Source: Prevotella sp. (GTDB taxonomy: Bacteria; Bacteroidota; Bacteroidia; Bacteroidales; Bacteroidaceae). Taken from it: a stretch of DNA of 62,853 nucleotides. The notes below the pieces were generated by a model. The model ran no database searches. It saw only the letters and a program-made list of their open reading frames with translations, and was not told the origin of the DNA. Shown here piece by piece: positions 34,408 through 44,766 of this stretch (position 1 is the first letter of the stretch; each line of letters starts with the position of its first letter). The stretch lies in contig JAFPWS010000061.1 of assembly GCA_017412705.1 (NCBI GenBank), positions 1 through 62,853 on the forward strand, read 5' to 3'. Position numbers and translations under genes: made by a program.

Positions 34408-35444
34408 TAATACTGGCGGAGGGCGCTGAGCAGTTCGTTGTTCTCCGTACGGGTGCCGATGGTGATGCGCAGACAGTTCTGGCAGAGCTGTATCTTATGG
34501 CGGTTGCGCACGATGACACCTCGGTCGACCAGATAGTTGTAGATGGCATTGGCGTCGGTTACGCGAGCCAGGAAGAAGTTGGCATCCGTCTTGTAGATTT
34601 GTTCGCAGATGGGCAGCTCCTGGAAGGCCTGCATCAGTCGGGTGCGCTCAGCCAACAGCATCTTGACGTACTTGTCGATTTCAAACGGGTCCTTGAGCAT
34701 CTCCAACGCCTGTAGCTGGGTGAGCTGGTTGACGTTATAGGGATACTTCACCTTATTATATATATGGATGATGTCCTTCGAGGCAAAGGCCATACCCAGA
34801 CGGATGGCTGCCGAACCCCACGCCTTCGACATGGTCTGAAGGATGATGAGGTTGGGGTGTGTGGGTAGTTCCTGACGCAGCGACTGTTGCTGTGCGAAGT
34901 CGATGTAAGCCTCGTCGACGATGACGATACCCTCGAAGCCCTCGATGGTTTTCAGTATCTCGTCGCGGTTCAGCGAATTGCCGGTGGGGTTGTTGGGCGA
35001 GCAGAGCCAGATAATCTTCGTATGCTCGTCGCAGGCTGCCAACAGGTCGGCAGCTTTGAAGTCATGGTTGTCGTCAAGCAACACGGTACGATACTCCACG
35101 TCGTTGATGTCGGCACACACCTTGTACATGCCGTAGGTAGGTGCAATGGCCACGACGTTGTCGCAGCCGGGATTGCAGAAGATACGATAGGGCAGGTCGA
35201 TGGCCTCGTCACTGCCGTTGCCCAGGAAGATGTTTTCTGCGGGTACGCCCTTGACCTTCGACAGCATGGCCTTTACCTCACGCTGCAAAGGGTCAGGGTA
35301 ACGGTTGTAGGGAGCGTTATAGGGATTCTCGTTAGCGTCCAGGAACACGTGTGCCTCCTTGCCAGAGTATTCGTCTCGTGCACTACTGTAGGGAGCCAGG
35401 CTCCAGATGTTTTTTCTGACCAGTTGTTCTAAAGGCTTCATCAT
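34407..35444 (-). CDS. hisC: Histidinol-phosphate aminotransferase
   Basis: A 345-residue PLP-dependent fold-type I aminotransferase that makes L-histidinol phosphate. [42 protein letters not shown] and [17 protein letters not shown] (PLP lysine) are the HisC motifs. The start is ATG at 35444 or the adjacent ATG at 35441. It lies 5 bp after hisD in a hisGDC unit. Confidence 0.93.
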   Translation of the reverse strand: MMKPLEQLVRKNIWSLAPYSSARDEYSGKEAHVFLDANENPYNAPYNRYPDPLQREVKAMLSKVKGVPAENIFLGNGSDEAIDLPYRIFCNPGCDNVVAIAPTYGMYKVCADINDVEYRTVLLDDNHDFKAADLLAACDEHTKIIWLCSPNNPTGNSLNRDEILKTIEGFEGIVIVDEAYIDFAQQQSLRQELPTHPNLIILQTMSKAWGSAAIRLGMAFASKDIIHIYNKVKYPYNVNQLTQLQALEMLKDPFEIDKYVKMLLAERTRLMQAFQELPICEQIYKTDANFFLARVTDANAIYNYLVDRGVIVRNRHKIQLCQNCLRITIGTRTENNELLSALRQY

Positions 35445-35449
35445 ACCTC

Positions 35450-36742
35450 TTATTTCTTGCTATTAACTTCTTTGATTCTCACCGTCATGGCATTCTTGTG
35501 GGCATCCAGCTGCTCAGCCTCTGCCATCAGCTCTACAGCGCGGCCAATGTGGTTGATGCCTTCCTCCGTCAGGTGCTGGAACGTAATCTTCCTGCAATAT
35601 GAGTCCAGATTGACACCATTGTAGGCTGTGGCATAGCCATGTGTCGGCAGCGTGTGGTTCGTGCCGCTGGCGTAGTCGCCGGCACTCTCGCAGGCATAGG
35701 GGCCTAAGAACACACTACCCGCATTGACTACCCGCTCCCCCAGCAGCTCGTAGTCCTTGGTCTGAATAACCAAGTGCTCAGGAGCATAGAGGTTGGTCAG
35801 CGCCATCATCTCATCTTGATTCTTTACCAGCACATAGCAGCTGTTTTCCAGGGCCTTGGCGGCAATCTCCTTACGAGGCAGCGCTTCCAGCTGGCGGTCC
35901 AATTCAGCATGTACTTCGTCGAGCTTCTCCTCGCTGGTGGTGATAAAGAGCACCTGTGAGTCTATGCCATGCTCAGCTTGCGACAGCAGGTCGGCAGCGA
36001 CAAACTCGGCACGAGCCGTCTCGTCGGCCAGTACGCAGACCTCCGAGGGACCTGCAGGCATGTCAATAGCCACATCGTCCAGCGAGACATGCTGCTTGGC
36101 AGCCATCACATATTGGTTGCCGGGACCGAATATCTTGAATACCTTGGGAACCGACTCCGTACCATACGCCATAGCGCCAATAGCCTGCACGCCACCAATC
36201 TTATAAATCTTGCTGACGCCTGCTATGCGGGCAGCCACGAGGATGGCAGGATTCACCTTGCCCTCGCGACTGGGAGGGGTGCACAATACTATCTCCTTAC
36301 AGCCTGCTATCTTGGCCGGCGTAGCCAGCATCAGGACGGTAGAGAAGAGTGGGGCAGTGCCGCCGGGGATATACAGACCGACACGCTCAATAGCCACGCT
36401 CTTCTGCCAGCAGGTGACACCCTCCTGGGTCTTCACCTTCTGTCCGACAAAGCGCTGTGAGATGTGGAACACCTTGATGTTATGGTGTGCCAGAATGATG
36501 GCATCGCGCAGCTCGTTGCTCACCAGCTTTTCTGCCTCGTCCATCTCCTGCTCAGTGACAGCCAGCGTTGTCAGCTCGGCCTTGTCGAACTTGAGCTCAT
36601 ACTCACGCACAGCCTCGTCACCACGTTGCTTGATATCGGCCAGCACCGTAGCCACTGTCTCGTTCAGCTTGGTCAGGTCCAGTCGCGGACGCTCAACAAT
36701 CTCCGCCCACTGCTCCTTTGAGGGATATTTGTATATCTTCAT
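35450..36742 (-). CDS. hisD: Histidinol dehydrogenase
   Basis: A 430-residue NAD- and zinc-dependent enzyme carrying out the last two oxidations to histidine. [50 protein letters not shown] and [15 protein letters not shown] are the family signatures, and [20 protein letters not shown] is near the C-terminus. ATG at 36742 is chosen. It follows hisG by about 46 bp. Confidence 0.95.
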   Translation of the reverse strand: MKIYKYPSKEQWAEIVERPRLDLTKLNETVATVLADIKQRGDEAVREYELKFDKAELTTLAVTEQEMDEAEKLVSNELRDAIILAHHNIKVFHISQRFVGQKVKTQEGVTCWQKSVAIERVGLYIPGGTAPLFSTVLMLATPAKIAGCKEIVLCTPPSREGKVNPAILVAARIAGVSKIYKIGGVQAIGAMAYGTESVPKVFKIFGPGNQYVMAAKQHVSLDDVAIDMPAGPSEVCVLADETARAEFVAADLLSQAEHGIDSQVLFITTSEEKLDEVHAELDRQLEALPRKEIAAKALENSCYVLVKNQDEMMALTNLYAPEHLVIQTKDYELLGERVVNAGSVFLGPYACESAGDYASGTNHTLPTHGYATAYNGVNLDSYCRKITFQHLTEEGINHIGRAVELMAEAEQLDAHKNAMTVRIKEVNSKK

Positions 36743-36788
36743 CAGCAATAATTTGTCAAGTCTCTCAATGTGTCTTTTTCTCCTTTTC

Positions 36789-37640
36789 TTAGAGAATCAT
36801 CTTCTCTATCGGAGTCACAAGAATGCCCTGCGCTCCCATCTCCTTCAGCTTACCAATGATTTCCCAGAAACGCTTCTGGTCCAGCACGGTGTGTACTGAG
36901 CACCAGTCCTCGTCGGCCAAGGGAATAATGGTAGGACTCTTCAGGCCAGGCAGCACATTGATAATCTCCTGCAGACGGGCCTTGGGCGCATTCATACGGA
37001 CATACTTCTTGTCCTCGGCGTCTTTCACGGCCTTGAAGCGGAACAGCATCTCCTCCAGCGTGGCGCGCTTGTCCTGCGACAGCTGTTTGTTGCCAATGAG
37101 CAGGGCCTCGCTCTGCATAACCACTTCCACCTCACGCAGATTGTTCGATACCAGCGTAGAACCGGAAGAGACAATGTCGAAGATGCCATCGGCCAGACCA
37201 ATGCCCGGGCTGATTTCCACACTACCGGTAATGACGTGTATCTCGCAGTCTACTCCGTGTTCCTCCATATACTTGCGCAGGATGTTGGGGTACGAGGTGG
37301 CAATCTTCTTGCCGTTGAACCAGTTCACCCCACGATACTCAATCTCCTTGGGAATAGCCAGCGACAGGCGGCATTTCGAGAAGCCCAGACGCGAGATGAT
37401 GTCACAGTCCTCACCGCGTTCTATGAACTCGTTCTCGCCCACCACACCGATATCGGCCACACCACTGGCTACTGACTGCGGAATGTCGTCGTCGCGCAGA
37501 TAAAGCACCTCCAACGGGAAATTACTCGATTGTACCAGCAGTGTGCGCTTCGATGCGCTCACCTTGACGTCTGCCTCGGACAGCAGGTTCATTGTGTCGT
37601 CAAAAAGACGACCTTTTGATTGTACGGCTATTCTTAACAT
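36789..37640 (-). CDS. hisG: ATP phosphoribosyltransferase, long form
   Basis: A 283-residue HisG of the long form, with a C-terminal regulatory domain (residues about 210-283) that binds histidine. MLRIAVQSKGRLFDDTMNLL is the usual start; SGSTLVSNNLREVEVV is the PRPP-binding segment. A longer frame reaches 37751 but crosses the promoter box at 37689, so 37640 is used. It is the first gene of the hisGDC unit. Confidence 0.94.
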   Translation of the reverse strand: MLRIAVQSKGRLFDDTMNLLSEADVKVSASKRTLLVQSSNFPLEVLYLRDDDIPQSVASGVADIGVVGENEFIERGEDCDIISRLGFSKCRLSLAIPKEIEYRGVNWFNGKKIATSYPNILRKYMEEHGVDCEIHVITGSVEISPGIGLADGIFDIVSSGSTLVSNNLREVEVVMQSEALLIGNKQLSQDKRATLEEMLFRFKAVKDAEDKKYVRMNAPKARLQEIINVLPGLKSPTIIPLADEDWCSVHTVLDQKRFWEIIGKLKEMGAQGILVTPIEKMIL

Positions 37641-37688
37641 ATTTCTTTTCTTTTCCTTTTTACCTTGGTTGTATCTGAATTCAGGGTG

Positions 37689-37696
37689 CAAAGATA
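37689..37696 (-). promoter_or_regulatory. -7 box of the hisGDC operon
   Basis: The minus strand reads TATCTTTG followed by CA, about 49 bases before the hisG start. No obvious attenuator or histidine leader peptide is seen. Confidence 0.65.
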
Positions 37697-37740
37697 CAAA
37701 ATATTTGTGAATTATGCATTGACTATTCTGCATTATTTCG

Positions 37741-37748
37741 TACCTTTG
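37741..37748 (+). promoter_or_regulatory. -7 box of the transglycosylase gene
   Basis: TACCTTTG followed by CA, 19 bases before the GTG start at 37768; it diverges from the his promoter. Confidence 0.65.
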
Positions 37749-37767
37749 CACGCAAATTCGTTTAAAA

Positions 37768-38913
37768 GTGAAGATAAACGGTATATATATCCAGCTTTTG
37801 GCGCTTCTTTTGTTCGCGGCTTGCGGTCCAAAGAAGCCTGAACCCGTGGTTACTCCGTGGGGTCAGATTACCGATACCATACCTGTCACTGACGAGTTTG
37901 ACCTGGACGACATCCAGCGTGCCGGCGAGCTGATAGCCCTTACGCTGACGGGTCCTGAAACCTATTACGACTATCATGGCCGCCACCTGGGAACACAGTA
38001 TATGCTGGCTCAGCGCTTTGCCGACAAGATTGGCGTCAGCCTTCGTATGGAGGTCTGTCGCGATTCGGCGGAGATGGTCAGGCGTCTTAACGACGGCGAG
38101 GCCGACCTCATCTGCTATCCTATGACCAAGAAAGGCATCGGATGGCTCATCGGCAAGGACAAGGACGACTTGAAGAACGAGCTTGTGGAATGGTACAATC
38201 CCAAGCTTGTTGAAGAGGTGAAGAAAGAGGAGGAATTCCTGCTCTCCAACAAGAGCGTGACACGACGTGTGTTCGCTCCGATGCTCAATCGCTCTGGAGG
38301 TGTTATCTCTCACTATGACAGCTACTTCCAGCGTTATGCTTCAACCATTCGTTGGGACTGGCGACTCATGGCGGCACAGTGCTATCAGGAGTCTACCTTC
38401 GACCCTCAGGCACGCTCGTGGGCAGGAGCCTGCGGACTGATGCAGATTATGCCAGCCACCGCCGACCATCTGGGACTGCCTCGTGCCAACATCTTCAATC
38501 CTGAGCAGAACATTGCTGCCGCTGCGAAGTATCTGGGTGAACTGGAGCGTAACTTCTCCGACATCCGCGAACGCTCTGAGCGTACGAAGTTCGTCCTGGC
38601 AGCCTATAATGGCGGACACTTCCATATCCGTGACGCCATGGCCCTTGCTCGCAAGCATGGCAAGAACGACCATCGCTGGGCCGACGTCGAAGGCTTTGTC
38701 TTAGGACTGGCCCGACCGGAATACTACAACGACCCTGAGGTCAAGTATGGCTATATGCGAGGTTCCGAGACGGTAGACTATGTCCGCAAGATTCATGAGC
38801 GCTGGAACGGCTATCGGGGTGTTCGTGCCCCTCGCACTGGCTTGGCTCCCAGCAGCATGCCTCAGAAGGCCACCCATGAGCGCAAGAAGAAATATCAGAT
38901 AAACGAGAACTGA
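37768..38913 (+). CDS. MltF-like lytic transglycosylase lipoprotein
   Basis: A 381-residue protein with a GTG start (no better start lies downstream of the promoter). The signal peptide ends in a lipobox (LLLFAACGPKK, Cys19). A region resembling a solute-binding SBP_bac_3 domain follows (about 45-170), then an SLT domain: QCYQESTFDPQARSWAGACG with catalytic Glu near 208, GLMQIMPATA and VLAAYNGG. This is the MltF architecture, cutting peptidoglycan at the outer-membrane face. The stop is 38 bp from the GH3 gene. Confidence 0.9.
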   Translation: MKINGIYIQLLALLLFAACGPKKPEPVVTPWGQITDTIPVTDEFDLDDIQRAGELIALTLTGPETYYDYHGRHLGTQYMLAQRFADKIGVSLRMEVCRDSAEMVRRLNDGEADLICYPMTKKGIGWLIGKDKDDLKNELVEWYNPKLVEEVKKEEEFLLSNKSVTRRVFAPMLNRSGGVISHYDSYFQRYASTIRWDWRLMAAQCYQESTFDPQARSWAGACGLMQIMPATADHLGLPRANIFNPEQNIAAAAKYLGELERNFSDIRERSERTKFVLAAYNGGHFHIRDAMALARKHGKNDHRWADVEGFVLGLARPEYYNDPEVKYGYMRGSETVDYVRKIHERWNGYRGVRAPRTGLAPSSMPQKATHERKKKYQINEN

Positions 38914-38951
38914 TTCTCTTGAACATAGCATCGCAATTATATTAAACCGAT

Positions 38952-41333
38952 ATGACTAAAAACAAAACATTCTTCAAATCCATCCGACTCGGCACGTGGT
39001 TGATGGCAGGCCTCACCATCTGCCTAACAGGTTGTAACACCAATAAAGACATGGAACAACAAGTTGACGAACTCTACAGCAAGATGTCTCAGGAGGAGCG
39101 CATAGCGCAACTGAGGAGTATGTTTATGGACGAGCTTTTCGATGCCCAAGGCCGGCTCGACACCGCCAAGTGCCGGGAGCTGATTCCCCATGGCATCGGC
39201 CACTTTTCGCAGTTTGCCATGCAGCAGCCTCGCGACCCCAACGAGTTGCGCGACAGGGTGAAGGCTGTACAAGACTGGCTCATGACGAACACTCCTAATG
39301 GCATTCCTGCCCTTTTCCACGAGGAGGTGCTCTCTGGCATCAATACGCTGGGGGCTACCATCTATCCGCAACAGATAGGACAAGCCTGCTCGTTCAATCA
39401 TGAGCTGGCAGAGCTGAAGACCGTCCAGACCAGCACAGCCCTGCGCCGTATGGGTGGCGTGCTGGCACTCTCGCCCATGGTTGACGTGTGTCGCACTCCC
39501 AGTTTCAACCGTCTGGAAGAGTCGTATGGCGAGGATGCTTACCTGTCGGCAGTCATGGGTACGGCCTTTGTTCGTGGACTGCAGCAGGGCGACCTGAAGA
39601 AAGGGGTAGGGGCCTGCTCCAAGCACTACCTGGGCTATGGCGGTGGCGGCGATGCCGACGAGAAGGAGCTGATGGAGGAAATCCTGTTGCCTCACGAGGC
39701 CATGATACGTCAGGCTGGCAGTCGTGTGGTCATGCCTGGCTATCATGCTGTTCATGGAACGAAATGTGTGGCTAACGACGAGATACTAAACGACATCCTG
39801 CGAGGCTACCTGGGCTTCGATGGTATGGTGGTTAGCGACTATACGGCCATCGACCAGATTCCCGACCTGGAGAACTCTGTCCAGAAGGCTGCTGCTGCCA
39901 TCAATGGCGGCAATGATGTGGACTTCCCCTCGGGTGCCGACTACCAGCATCTGCAGGAGGCCATCGACCAGGGACTGGTGAAACCGGAGGCTTTTGAGCG
40001 TGCTGTGAAGGATGTGCTGCGCCATAAGTTCCGCGCAGGGCTCTTCGACCGGCAGCCCTATCTCTATTCTGCTGAGCCCATTGCCCTCGACACGCCGGAG
40101 GAGCGCCAGACGGCCTACGACATTGCCGTGCAGTCGGTAGTGCTGTTGGAGAACAAGGGTGTGCTGCCCTTGAAGAACGTTCAGAACATTCTGCTCACAG
40201 GTCCTAACGCCAACAGCATCTGGGCCATGTGTGGCGACTATACCTATCCTGCCATGTCGTACTTCTGGAAGAAGAAGGAGGACGTGCAGGACACGCCTCA
40301 TATCGTGAAGCTGCTCGAAGGCATGCAGCAGCAGAAGCCTGAAGGTGTCAGCCTGATGTATTCGCGAGGCTGCGACTGGACGGAAGAGATAGAGACGGTA
40401 TATGGTGAGGGTGGCGACGAGCGCGCCTGGCAGTATGAGATACTGCACCGTAAGGTGGACAGTGGCGAGAAGGCCAATCCCCAGGAGGCGCTCCAGATGG
40501 CTCGTCAGGCTGACGTCATTGTGGCCGCTATGGGCGAGAATGTGATGCTCTGTGGCGAGAACCGCGACCGTCAGGGACTTCGTTTGCCGGGCAGGCAGGA
40601 ACAGTTTGTCGAGCAACTCGTCAAGACAGGCAAGCCTGTGGTGCTGGTGATGTTCGGTGGCAGGGCACAGGTGGTGTCAGGACTGGCCGAGCGTTGCGCC
40701 GCCGTCATTCAGGCGTGGTATCCGGGCGAGGAGGGTGGTCATGCCGTAGCCGATATCCTCTATGGCCATGTGTCGCCGTCAGCCAAGCTGTCTGTCAGCT
40801 ATCCCAATACGGAAATCAACGAGCCTATCTGCTATAACTATGCCGCCGGGCAGGATGCGCGCGTCCAGTGGCCTTTCGGCCATGGCCTGAGCTATGCCTC
40901 TTTTGAGTACAGCAACCTGCAACTGTCCCAGGCTTCGACGGCTGACAAGAGCATCGACCTCACGTTCCAAGTCAAGAATACGGGTACGATGGCTGCTGAT
41001 GAGGTAGCGCAGGTTTATCTGTCGCCGACCTCTGCCGATCAGCCTTTGCGTCCTATCCAGCTGCAGGGCTTTGCCCGCATAGCGTTACAGCCTGGCGAGC
41101 AGCGGACGGTCAGCATGATGCTCTATACCGACCAGCTGGGCTTCTACACTCACGAGGGGGCACGTGCGTGGAACATCATTCCTGGCACCTACATGATCAA
41201 GGTAGGCAGCTCGTCGCAAGACATCCGCTTGCAGTCTGCCGTCACCCTCACCGGACAACCTGTCAACAAGCCCCTCAGAGACCATTACTTCGCTGAGAGC
41301 ACCGTTAGCAGTCCTGTTTCAAAGAAAAACTAA
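38952..41333 (+). CDS. Glycoside hydrolase family 3 lipoprotein
   Basis: A 793-residue exported GH3 enzyme. The lipobox LTGC places it on a membrane (Cys28). The catalytic TIM-barrel domain has GVGACSKHYLGYG and the nucleophile Asp near residue 296 (MVVSDYTAID). The second alpha/beta domain (LLTGPNANSIWAMCGDYTYP onward) is followed by a C-terminal fibronectin-III-like domain (FQVKNTGTMAADEVAQVYLS). Family members are beta-glucosidases or beta-xylosidases; the sugar cannot be fixed here. It is not in a SusCD locus. Confidence 0.92.
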   Translation: MTKNKTFFKSIRLGTWLMAGLTICLTGCNTNKDMEQQVDELYSKMSQEERIAQLRSMFMDELFDAQGRLDTAKCRELIPHGIGHFSQFAMQQPRDPNELRDRVKAVQDWLMTNTPNGIPALFHEEVLSGINTLGATIYPQQIGQACSFNHELAELKTVQTSTALRRMGGVLALSPMVDVCRTPSFNRLEESYGEDAYLSAVMGTAFVRGLQQGDLKKGVGACSKHYLGYGGGGDADEKELMEEILLPHEAMIRQAGSRVVMPGYHAVHGTKCVANDEILNDILRGYLGFDGMVVSDYTAIDQIPDLENSVQKAAAAINGGNDVDFPSGADYQHLQEAIDQGLVKPEAFERAVKDVLRHKFRAGLFDRQPYLYSAEPIALDTPEERQTAYDIAVQSVVLLENKGVLPLKNVQNILLTGPNANSIWAMCGDYTYPAMSYFWKKKEDVQDTPHIVKLLEGMQQQKPEGVSLMYSRGCDWTEEIETVYGEGGDERAWQYEILHRKVDSGEKANPQEALQMARQADVIVAAMGENVMLCGENRDRQGLRLPGRQEQFVEQLVKTGKPVVLVMFGGRAQVVSGLAERCAAVIQAWYPGEEGGHAVADILYGHVSPSAKLSVSYPNTEINEPICYNYAAGQDARVQWPFGHGLSYASFEYSNLQLSQASTADKSIDLTFQVKNTGTMAADEVAQVYLSPTSADQPLRPIQLQGFARIALQPGEQRTVSMMLYTDQLGFYTHEGARAWNIIPGTYMIKVGSSSQDIRLQSAVTLTGQPVNKPLRDHYFAESTVSSPVSKKN

Positions 41334-41365
41334 GGGAAAACAGTCGGTAATCAGAAAAAAATTCG

Positions 41366-41373
41366 TACCTTTG
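41366..41373 (+). promoter_or_regulatory. -7 box of the DUF362 gene
   Basis: TACCTTTG followed by TG, about 40 bases before the ATG at 41414, which is preceded by an AGGAG ribosome site. Confidence 0.65.
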
Positions 41374-41413
41374 TGGCGATATGTGTTGAAACTAAAAAAT
41401 ACAAGGAGATAGC

Positions 41414-42400
41414 ATGATGAAGAAACTACTGACAGCAGTCTGCTTCCTGGCAGCAGCAACCACAGGTATGGCACAGAGCCAGGTGTATGTGACTCGCGAC
41501 ATCAGCCCCGAGTCGCTGGTGAAGATATATAAGGCCCTTGGTGTTGAGGCTCAGGGACGTGTGGCCGTCAAGATGTCGACGGGCGAGGGTAGCAATCCCA
41601 ACTATCTGAAACCTGAGCTGGTGAAAGACCTGATATATGAGGTCGACGGCACCATCGTGGAGTGCAACACGGCCTACGGCAACGGCCCTGCCGACAAGAA
41701 GGACGATCGCAACAATTCGGCCAACCACTGGGAGGTCATCAAGCGTCACGGCTTCACAAAGTATTTCCCTGTGGACATCATGGACGAATACGACGAGATT
41801 CGCATACCGGTGAAAGACCAGAAGAACATCAAGTTCGACATTGTGGGAGGACACATGGCCAACTACGACTTCCTGATAGCCCTCAACCACTTCAAAGGTC
41901 ACCCCATGGGTGGCTATGGCGGTGCCATCAAGAACCTCTCCATAGGCTGCGCCAGTCAGAACGGCAAGGCCTACATCCACTCTGCAGGTAAGATGGAGAA
42001 GCTCGACATGGCGAAACTCTGGACCCCTGAATACATAGGCAACCAAGACGGCTTCCTGGAGTCTATGGCAGCAGCTGCGCAGGGCGTGGTGAACTACTTC
42101 AAGAAGCAGAAGGGCATCATCTATATCTCGGTCATGAACAACATGTCGATAGACTGCGACTGCGTAGACCATCCGGAGCCTGTCAAGCTGGAAGACTATG
42201 GCATCCTGGCATCTACCGACCCCGTAGCCCTCGACCAGGCTTGCATCGACATCATCAACCAGCAGAAGGTGACGGCAAAGAACGACCCCACTGACTTGCT
42301 GAAGCGCATCGACAAGCAGCATGGCACTCACACCATCGACTGGGCAGAGCACATCGGCCTCGGCTCGAAGCAGTACACGCTCATCAGCATCGACAAATAG
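41414..42400 (+). CDS. Exported DUF362 domain protein
   Basis: A 328-residue protein with a cleavable signal peptide (LLTAVCFLAAATTGMAQS). The DUF362 core covers most of the mature protein: ALNHFKGHPMGGYGGAIKNL followed by SIGCASQ is the signature, and SIDCDCVDHPEPV adds two cysteines. The 4Fe-4S ferredoxin segment carried by many DUF362 proteins is not present. The biochemical role of the family is not known. It is the last gene of this rightward stretch, and 22-bp repeats begin 10 bp after its stop. Confidence 0.87.
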   Translation: MMKKLLTAVCFLAAATTGMAQSQVYVTRDISPESLVKIYKALGVEAQGRVAVKMSTGEGSNPNYLKPELVKDLIYEVDGTIVECNTAYGNGPADKKDDRNNSANHWEVIKRHGFTKYFPVDIMDEYDEIRIPVKDQKNIKFDIVGGHMANYDFLIALNHFKGHPMGGYGGAIKNLSIGCASQNGKAYIHSAGKMEKLDMAKLWTPEYIGNQDGFLESMAAAAQGVVNYFKKQKGIIYISVMNNMSIDCDCVDHPEPVKLEDYGILASTDPVALDQACIDIINQQKVTAKNDPTDLLKRIDKQHGTHTIDWAEHIGLGSKQYTLISIDK

Positions 42401-42409
42401 TGGAAGCGG

Positions 42410-42475
42410 AGTTTGTCGGCATGTAGCTGCCAGTTTGTCGATAGGAAGCCCTGCTTTGTCGATGCCGGTTTTGCT
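42410..42475 (-). repeat. Three 22-bp repeats downstream of the VirE-like gene
   Basis: Units at 42410-42431, 42432-42453 and 42454-42475 each contain TTTGTCG, and the first has TTTGTCGGCATGTA. They are in the reverse orientation relative to the array at 44906-45015 on the other side of the VirE-like gene, and degenerate away from it. Confidence 0.75.
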
Positions 42476-42592
42476 TTTCCGCTTTTCACGGGTCATAATA
42501 TCAGAACGTCGTTCGAAATAATATGTAGAACCCTAAAATCTCAATGTCAGACGAGAAATGAAATAGGTATATACACTCATAGCGGTCAGTAT

Positions 42593-44692
42593 TCACTTCC
42601 TTCTCGCATACCATCCTCTAACGCTGTTGTTCGCTCCGTATAGGAAGCCCGTCGCTTTCATGGCGGTCGTCAGCTGTTTCATGTTTGGCTTGTCGACGCC
42701 GGTAACATGGTTTTTCAGCTCATTGAGGATGTCGACAGCACGCATAAAGTTGTCCTTGTGACGCGCTGCGGGTTCAAAGTAGGTGTTCAGCAGGATCTCT
42801 GCGGTCGACATATTCTGGAACTTCATGTTGTGTTCCGCAATCCTGTACTCCTCGGCCTTCGTGAAGTAGTAGGGCTGGTCGTGCTCCAGCTCCCAGACGG
42901 CCTGGGCGTAGAGCTGCCGGTAGTTGATGGGCGTATCGGTGTCGATGATGCCAGTCACCTCTACGCAGAGATAGCGGCGTGAACCCGTCGGGTCGTTCAG
43001 CGGCTGTCGTTCGTTAGTGGTGGCGATGAACGATGCCATGCGTGGCGTCATCACATACTGGTCTGACCGCATCCGTCTCACCTGGACGTCGCGCTCCGTC
43101 AGTATGCGCTTGATCTTCGCCTGTTCACGGTCCGTCTTGGCATTATACTCGTCGATGTTCACGAGTGCCATCCTGCCAAGCATCCGCTCCACCTGGTCGG
43201 CATTGTCGAGCTTGATGTCGTCGATATAGTATTCGCGCAATCCCATGGGAATGAGTAACTTGCAGAAGGTCGACTTATGCGTGGCCTGCTTTCCGACGAG
43301 CATGGGCACCACGCTGTTGCCGAAGTCGCGGCTCTTGCCTATCCACTGTGCCACCATGCCGAGGAACCAGCGGTGGAAGAACGGCTCCCAGTCGGGATAG
43401 TCGTTGGGCACGCGACGGGCCAGTTCGCCGATGTAGTCGTGCTTCTGGTCCCAGTTGCCGCAGCCCGCCAGGAACTCGTGTATCGGGTTGTAGCTCTTAA
43501 TAAGAGATGAACGCACGTACAACTCTATATCTATCGACCAGGCGGCACCCGCATCGATCATCTCCTCGTGGGCGATGCGTCGCAGGTCTCTGTCGGTGAG
43601 CGGCTGCCAGGGGCTGTAGTCGTGACCCTTCGGGCGGAACTCCTCGATGCGCTTCATCTCGTTGAATCTCAGGTCGTAACGACGCTCGAAGAACTCCTGC
43701 ACCTTACGGGCGATGCGCTCTTTCTCCGTCATCATCGCCATAGGCCGTCCCTCGGCGGTCTTCCCATAGACGCTGCGGAAGATGCTGCGTACATTCTCGA
43801 TGGCGATGTCGGGGAAGTAACGGGCCGAGCGAATCACCGCCGACTCCTCGGGCAGCGCCGACTTGCGGCAGTACTGTGCCAGGAGGGTCAGCAAGCCGTC
43901 TTCCTGGACGGCCTTGTCGTCCGACTCCGGCTGATAGTCGTCCATCGCCTTCTTCCTGCAGGCGTAGAAATCGGCGCGCTCCTTGTCGGCCTGCTCCTTC
44001 GGCGTGCTGCTGTCGGTATAGCCCAGCGAGTCGGTGTGGGCATGAGGGTATCTGTCGAGCGGCCCCGTCGACTTGTGGATGATCACCAGCGGCTGGGCCT
44101 CGGCATTGTAGTAGAGCTCGGCATCCTGACTCATCCTGCAGCCACGACTAAGCGACTCCTGTTTACGGCTGATCTGGCACTCGCAGAAAGCACCGTAGTA
44201 TTTGGCCGCCTGCTGTTGCGCCTCCTCCAGGAACAGCGCGTACTCCTTGGCAGTCGTCGGCAGCGCGCCGTCTTTCGTCGTGCAGGCCACCACAATCTTC
44301 AGACTTCTCCGGCTGACGCTGCGAAACGCCATCACCGTCTGTGGCAGCTGAATCGCCATGTCGCGGATGGCCTGCATGCGCTTCAGGTCCATCCCATAAT
44401 CCACCGAGAGCAGCACGAGACCTGTCGGCTCGCGGAAGTCCTCCAGGCCATGCCGCCCGAAGGTGGCCGAGAAGATGAGGTAGGGTAGTTCGTCGATGCC
44501 GTTGATACTGACTCGCTCGTTGCCAAGCTTCTGTTGTTCCAGCAGGGCCCAGGTGATGTTCGATGCCACGTTCTCCACCTGCTTGATCATGCTGTTCGAC
44601 TTCATCCTGCTGACGATCCCGTCAAGTCTGACGTTGATGGGAGTACCCATCTGTCCGTCCTTGGTCTTGATTTTAGTGATTTTATATTCCAT
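42593..44692 (-). CDS. VirE_N / VapE-type P-loop protein (BT4734 family)
   Basis: A 699-residue protein. The N-terminal 200 residues fit the VirE_N/BT4734-like domain (IRDMAIQLPQTVMAFRSVSR, then RRSLKIVVACTT). The C-terminal part is a VirE/VapE helicase-like P-loop domain: MLVGKQATHKSTF (Walker A near residue 469), MALVNIDEYNAKTD (Walker B) and ATTNERQPLNDPTGSRRYLC (sensor and arginine finger region). Related proteins occur in phages, islands and integrated elements, where they may unwind DNA for replication. ATG at 44692 is used because the longer frame starts inside the promoter box. It is bracketed by 22-bp repeat arrays. Confidence 0.85.
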   Translation of the reverse strand: MEYKITKIKTKDGQMGTPINVRLDGIVSRMKSNSMIKQVENVASNITWALLEQQKLGNERVSINGIDELPYLIFSATFGRHGLEDFREPTGLVLLSVDYGMDLKRMQAIRDMAIQLPQTVMAFRSVSRRSLKIVVACTTKDGALPTTAKEYALFLEEAQQQAAKYYGAFCECQISRKQESLSRGCRMSQDAELYYNAEAQPLVIIHKSTGPLDRYPHAHTDSLGYTDSSTPKEQADKERADFYACRKKAMDDYQPESDDKAVQEDGLLTLLAQYCRKSALPEESAVIRSARYFPDIAIENVRSIFRSVYGKTAEGRPMAMMTEKERIARKVQEFFERRYDLRFNEMKRIEEFRPKGHDYSPWQPLTDRDLRRIAHEEMIDAGAAWSIDIELYVRSSLIKSYNPIHEFLAGCGNWDQKHDYIGELARRVPNDYPDWEPFFHRWFLGMVAQWIGKSRDFGNSVVPMLVGKQATHKSTFCKLLIPMGLREYYIDDIKLDNADQVERMLGRMALVNIDEYNAKTDREQAKIKRILTERDVQVRRMRSDQYVMTPRMASFIATTNERQPLNDPTGSRRYLCVEVTGIIDTDTPINYRQLYAQAVWELEHDQPYYFTKAEEYRIAEHNMKFQNMSTAEILLNTYFEPAARHKDNFMRAVDILNELKNHVTGVDKPNMKQLTTAMKATGFLYGANNSVRGWYARRK

Positions 44693-44719
44693 TTCAGTTC
44701 CAATTAATATATCTGCCTG

Positions 44720-44727
44720 CAAAGATA
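44720..44727 (-). promoter_or_regulatory. -7 box of the VirE-like gene
   Basis: The minus strand reads TATCTTTG followed by CAG, about 27 bases before the ATG at 44692. Confidence 0.65.
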
Positions 44728-44766
44728 CGAAAAATTTTCGATATATAATGCTTTTAATTCAAATAT

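Noticed and set aside
43568-44488. A 306-codon plus-strand frame opposite the VirE-like gene
   Set aside because: Rich in Arg, Leu and Val as expected for an antisense shadow; no domain is seen and the VirE-like frame carries all P-loop motifs.
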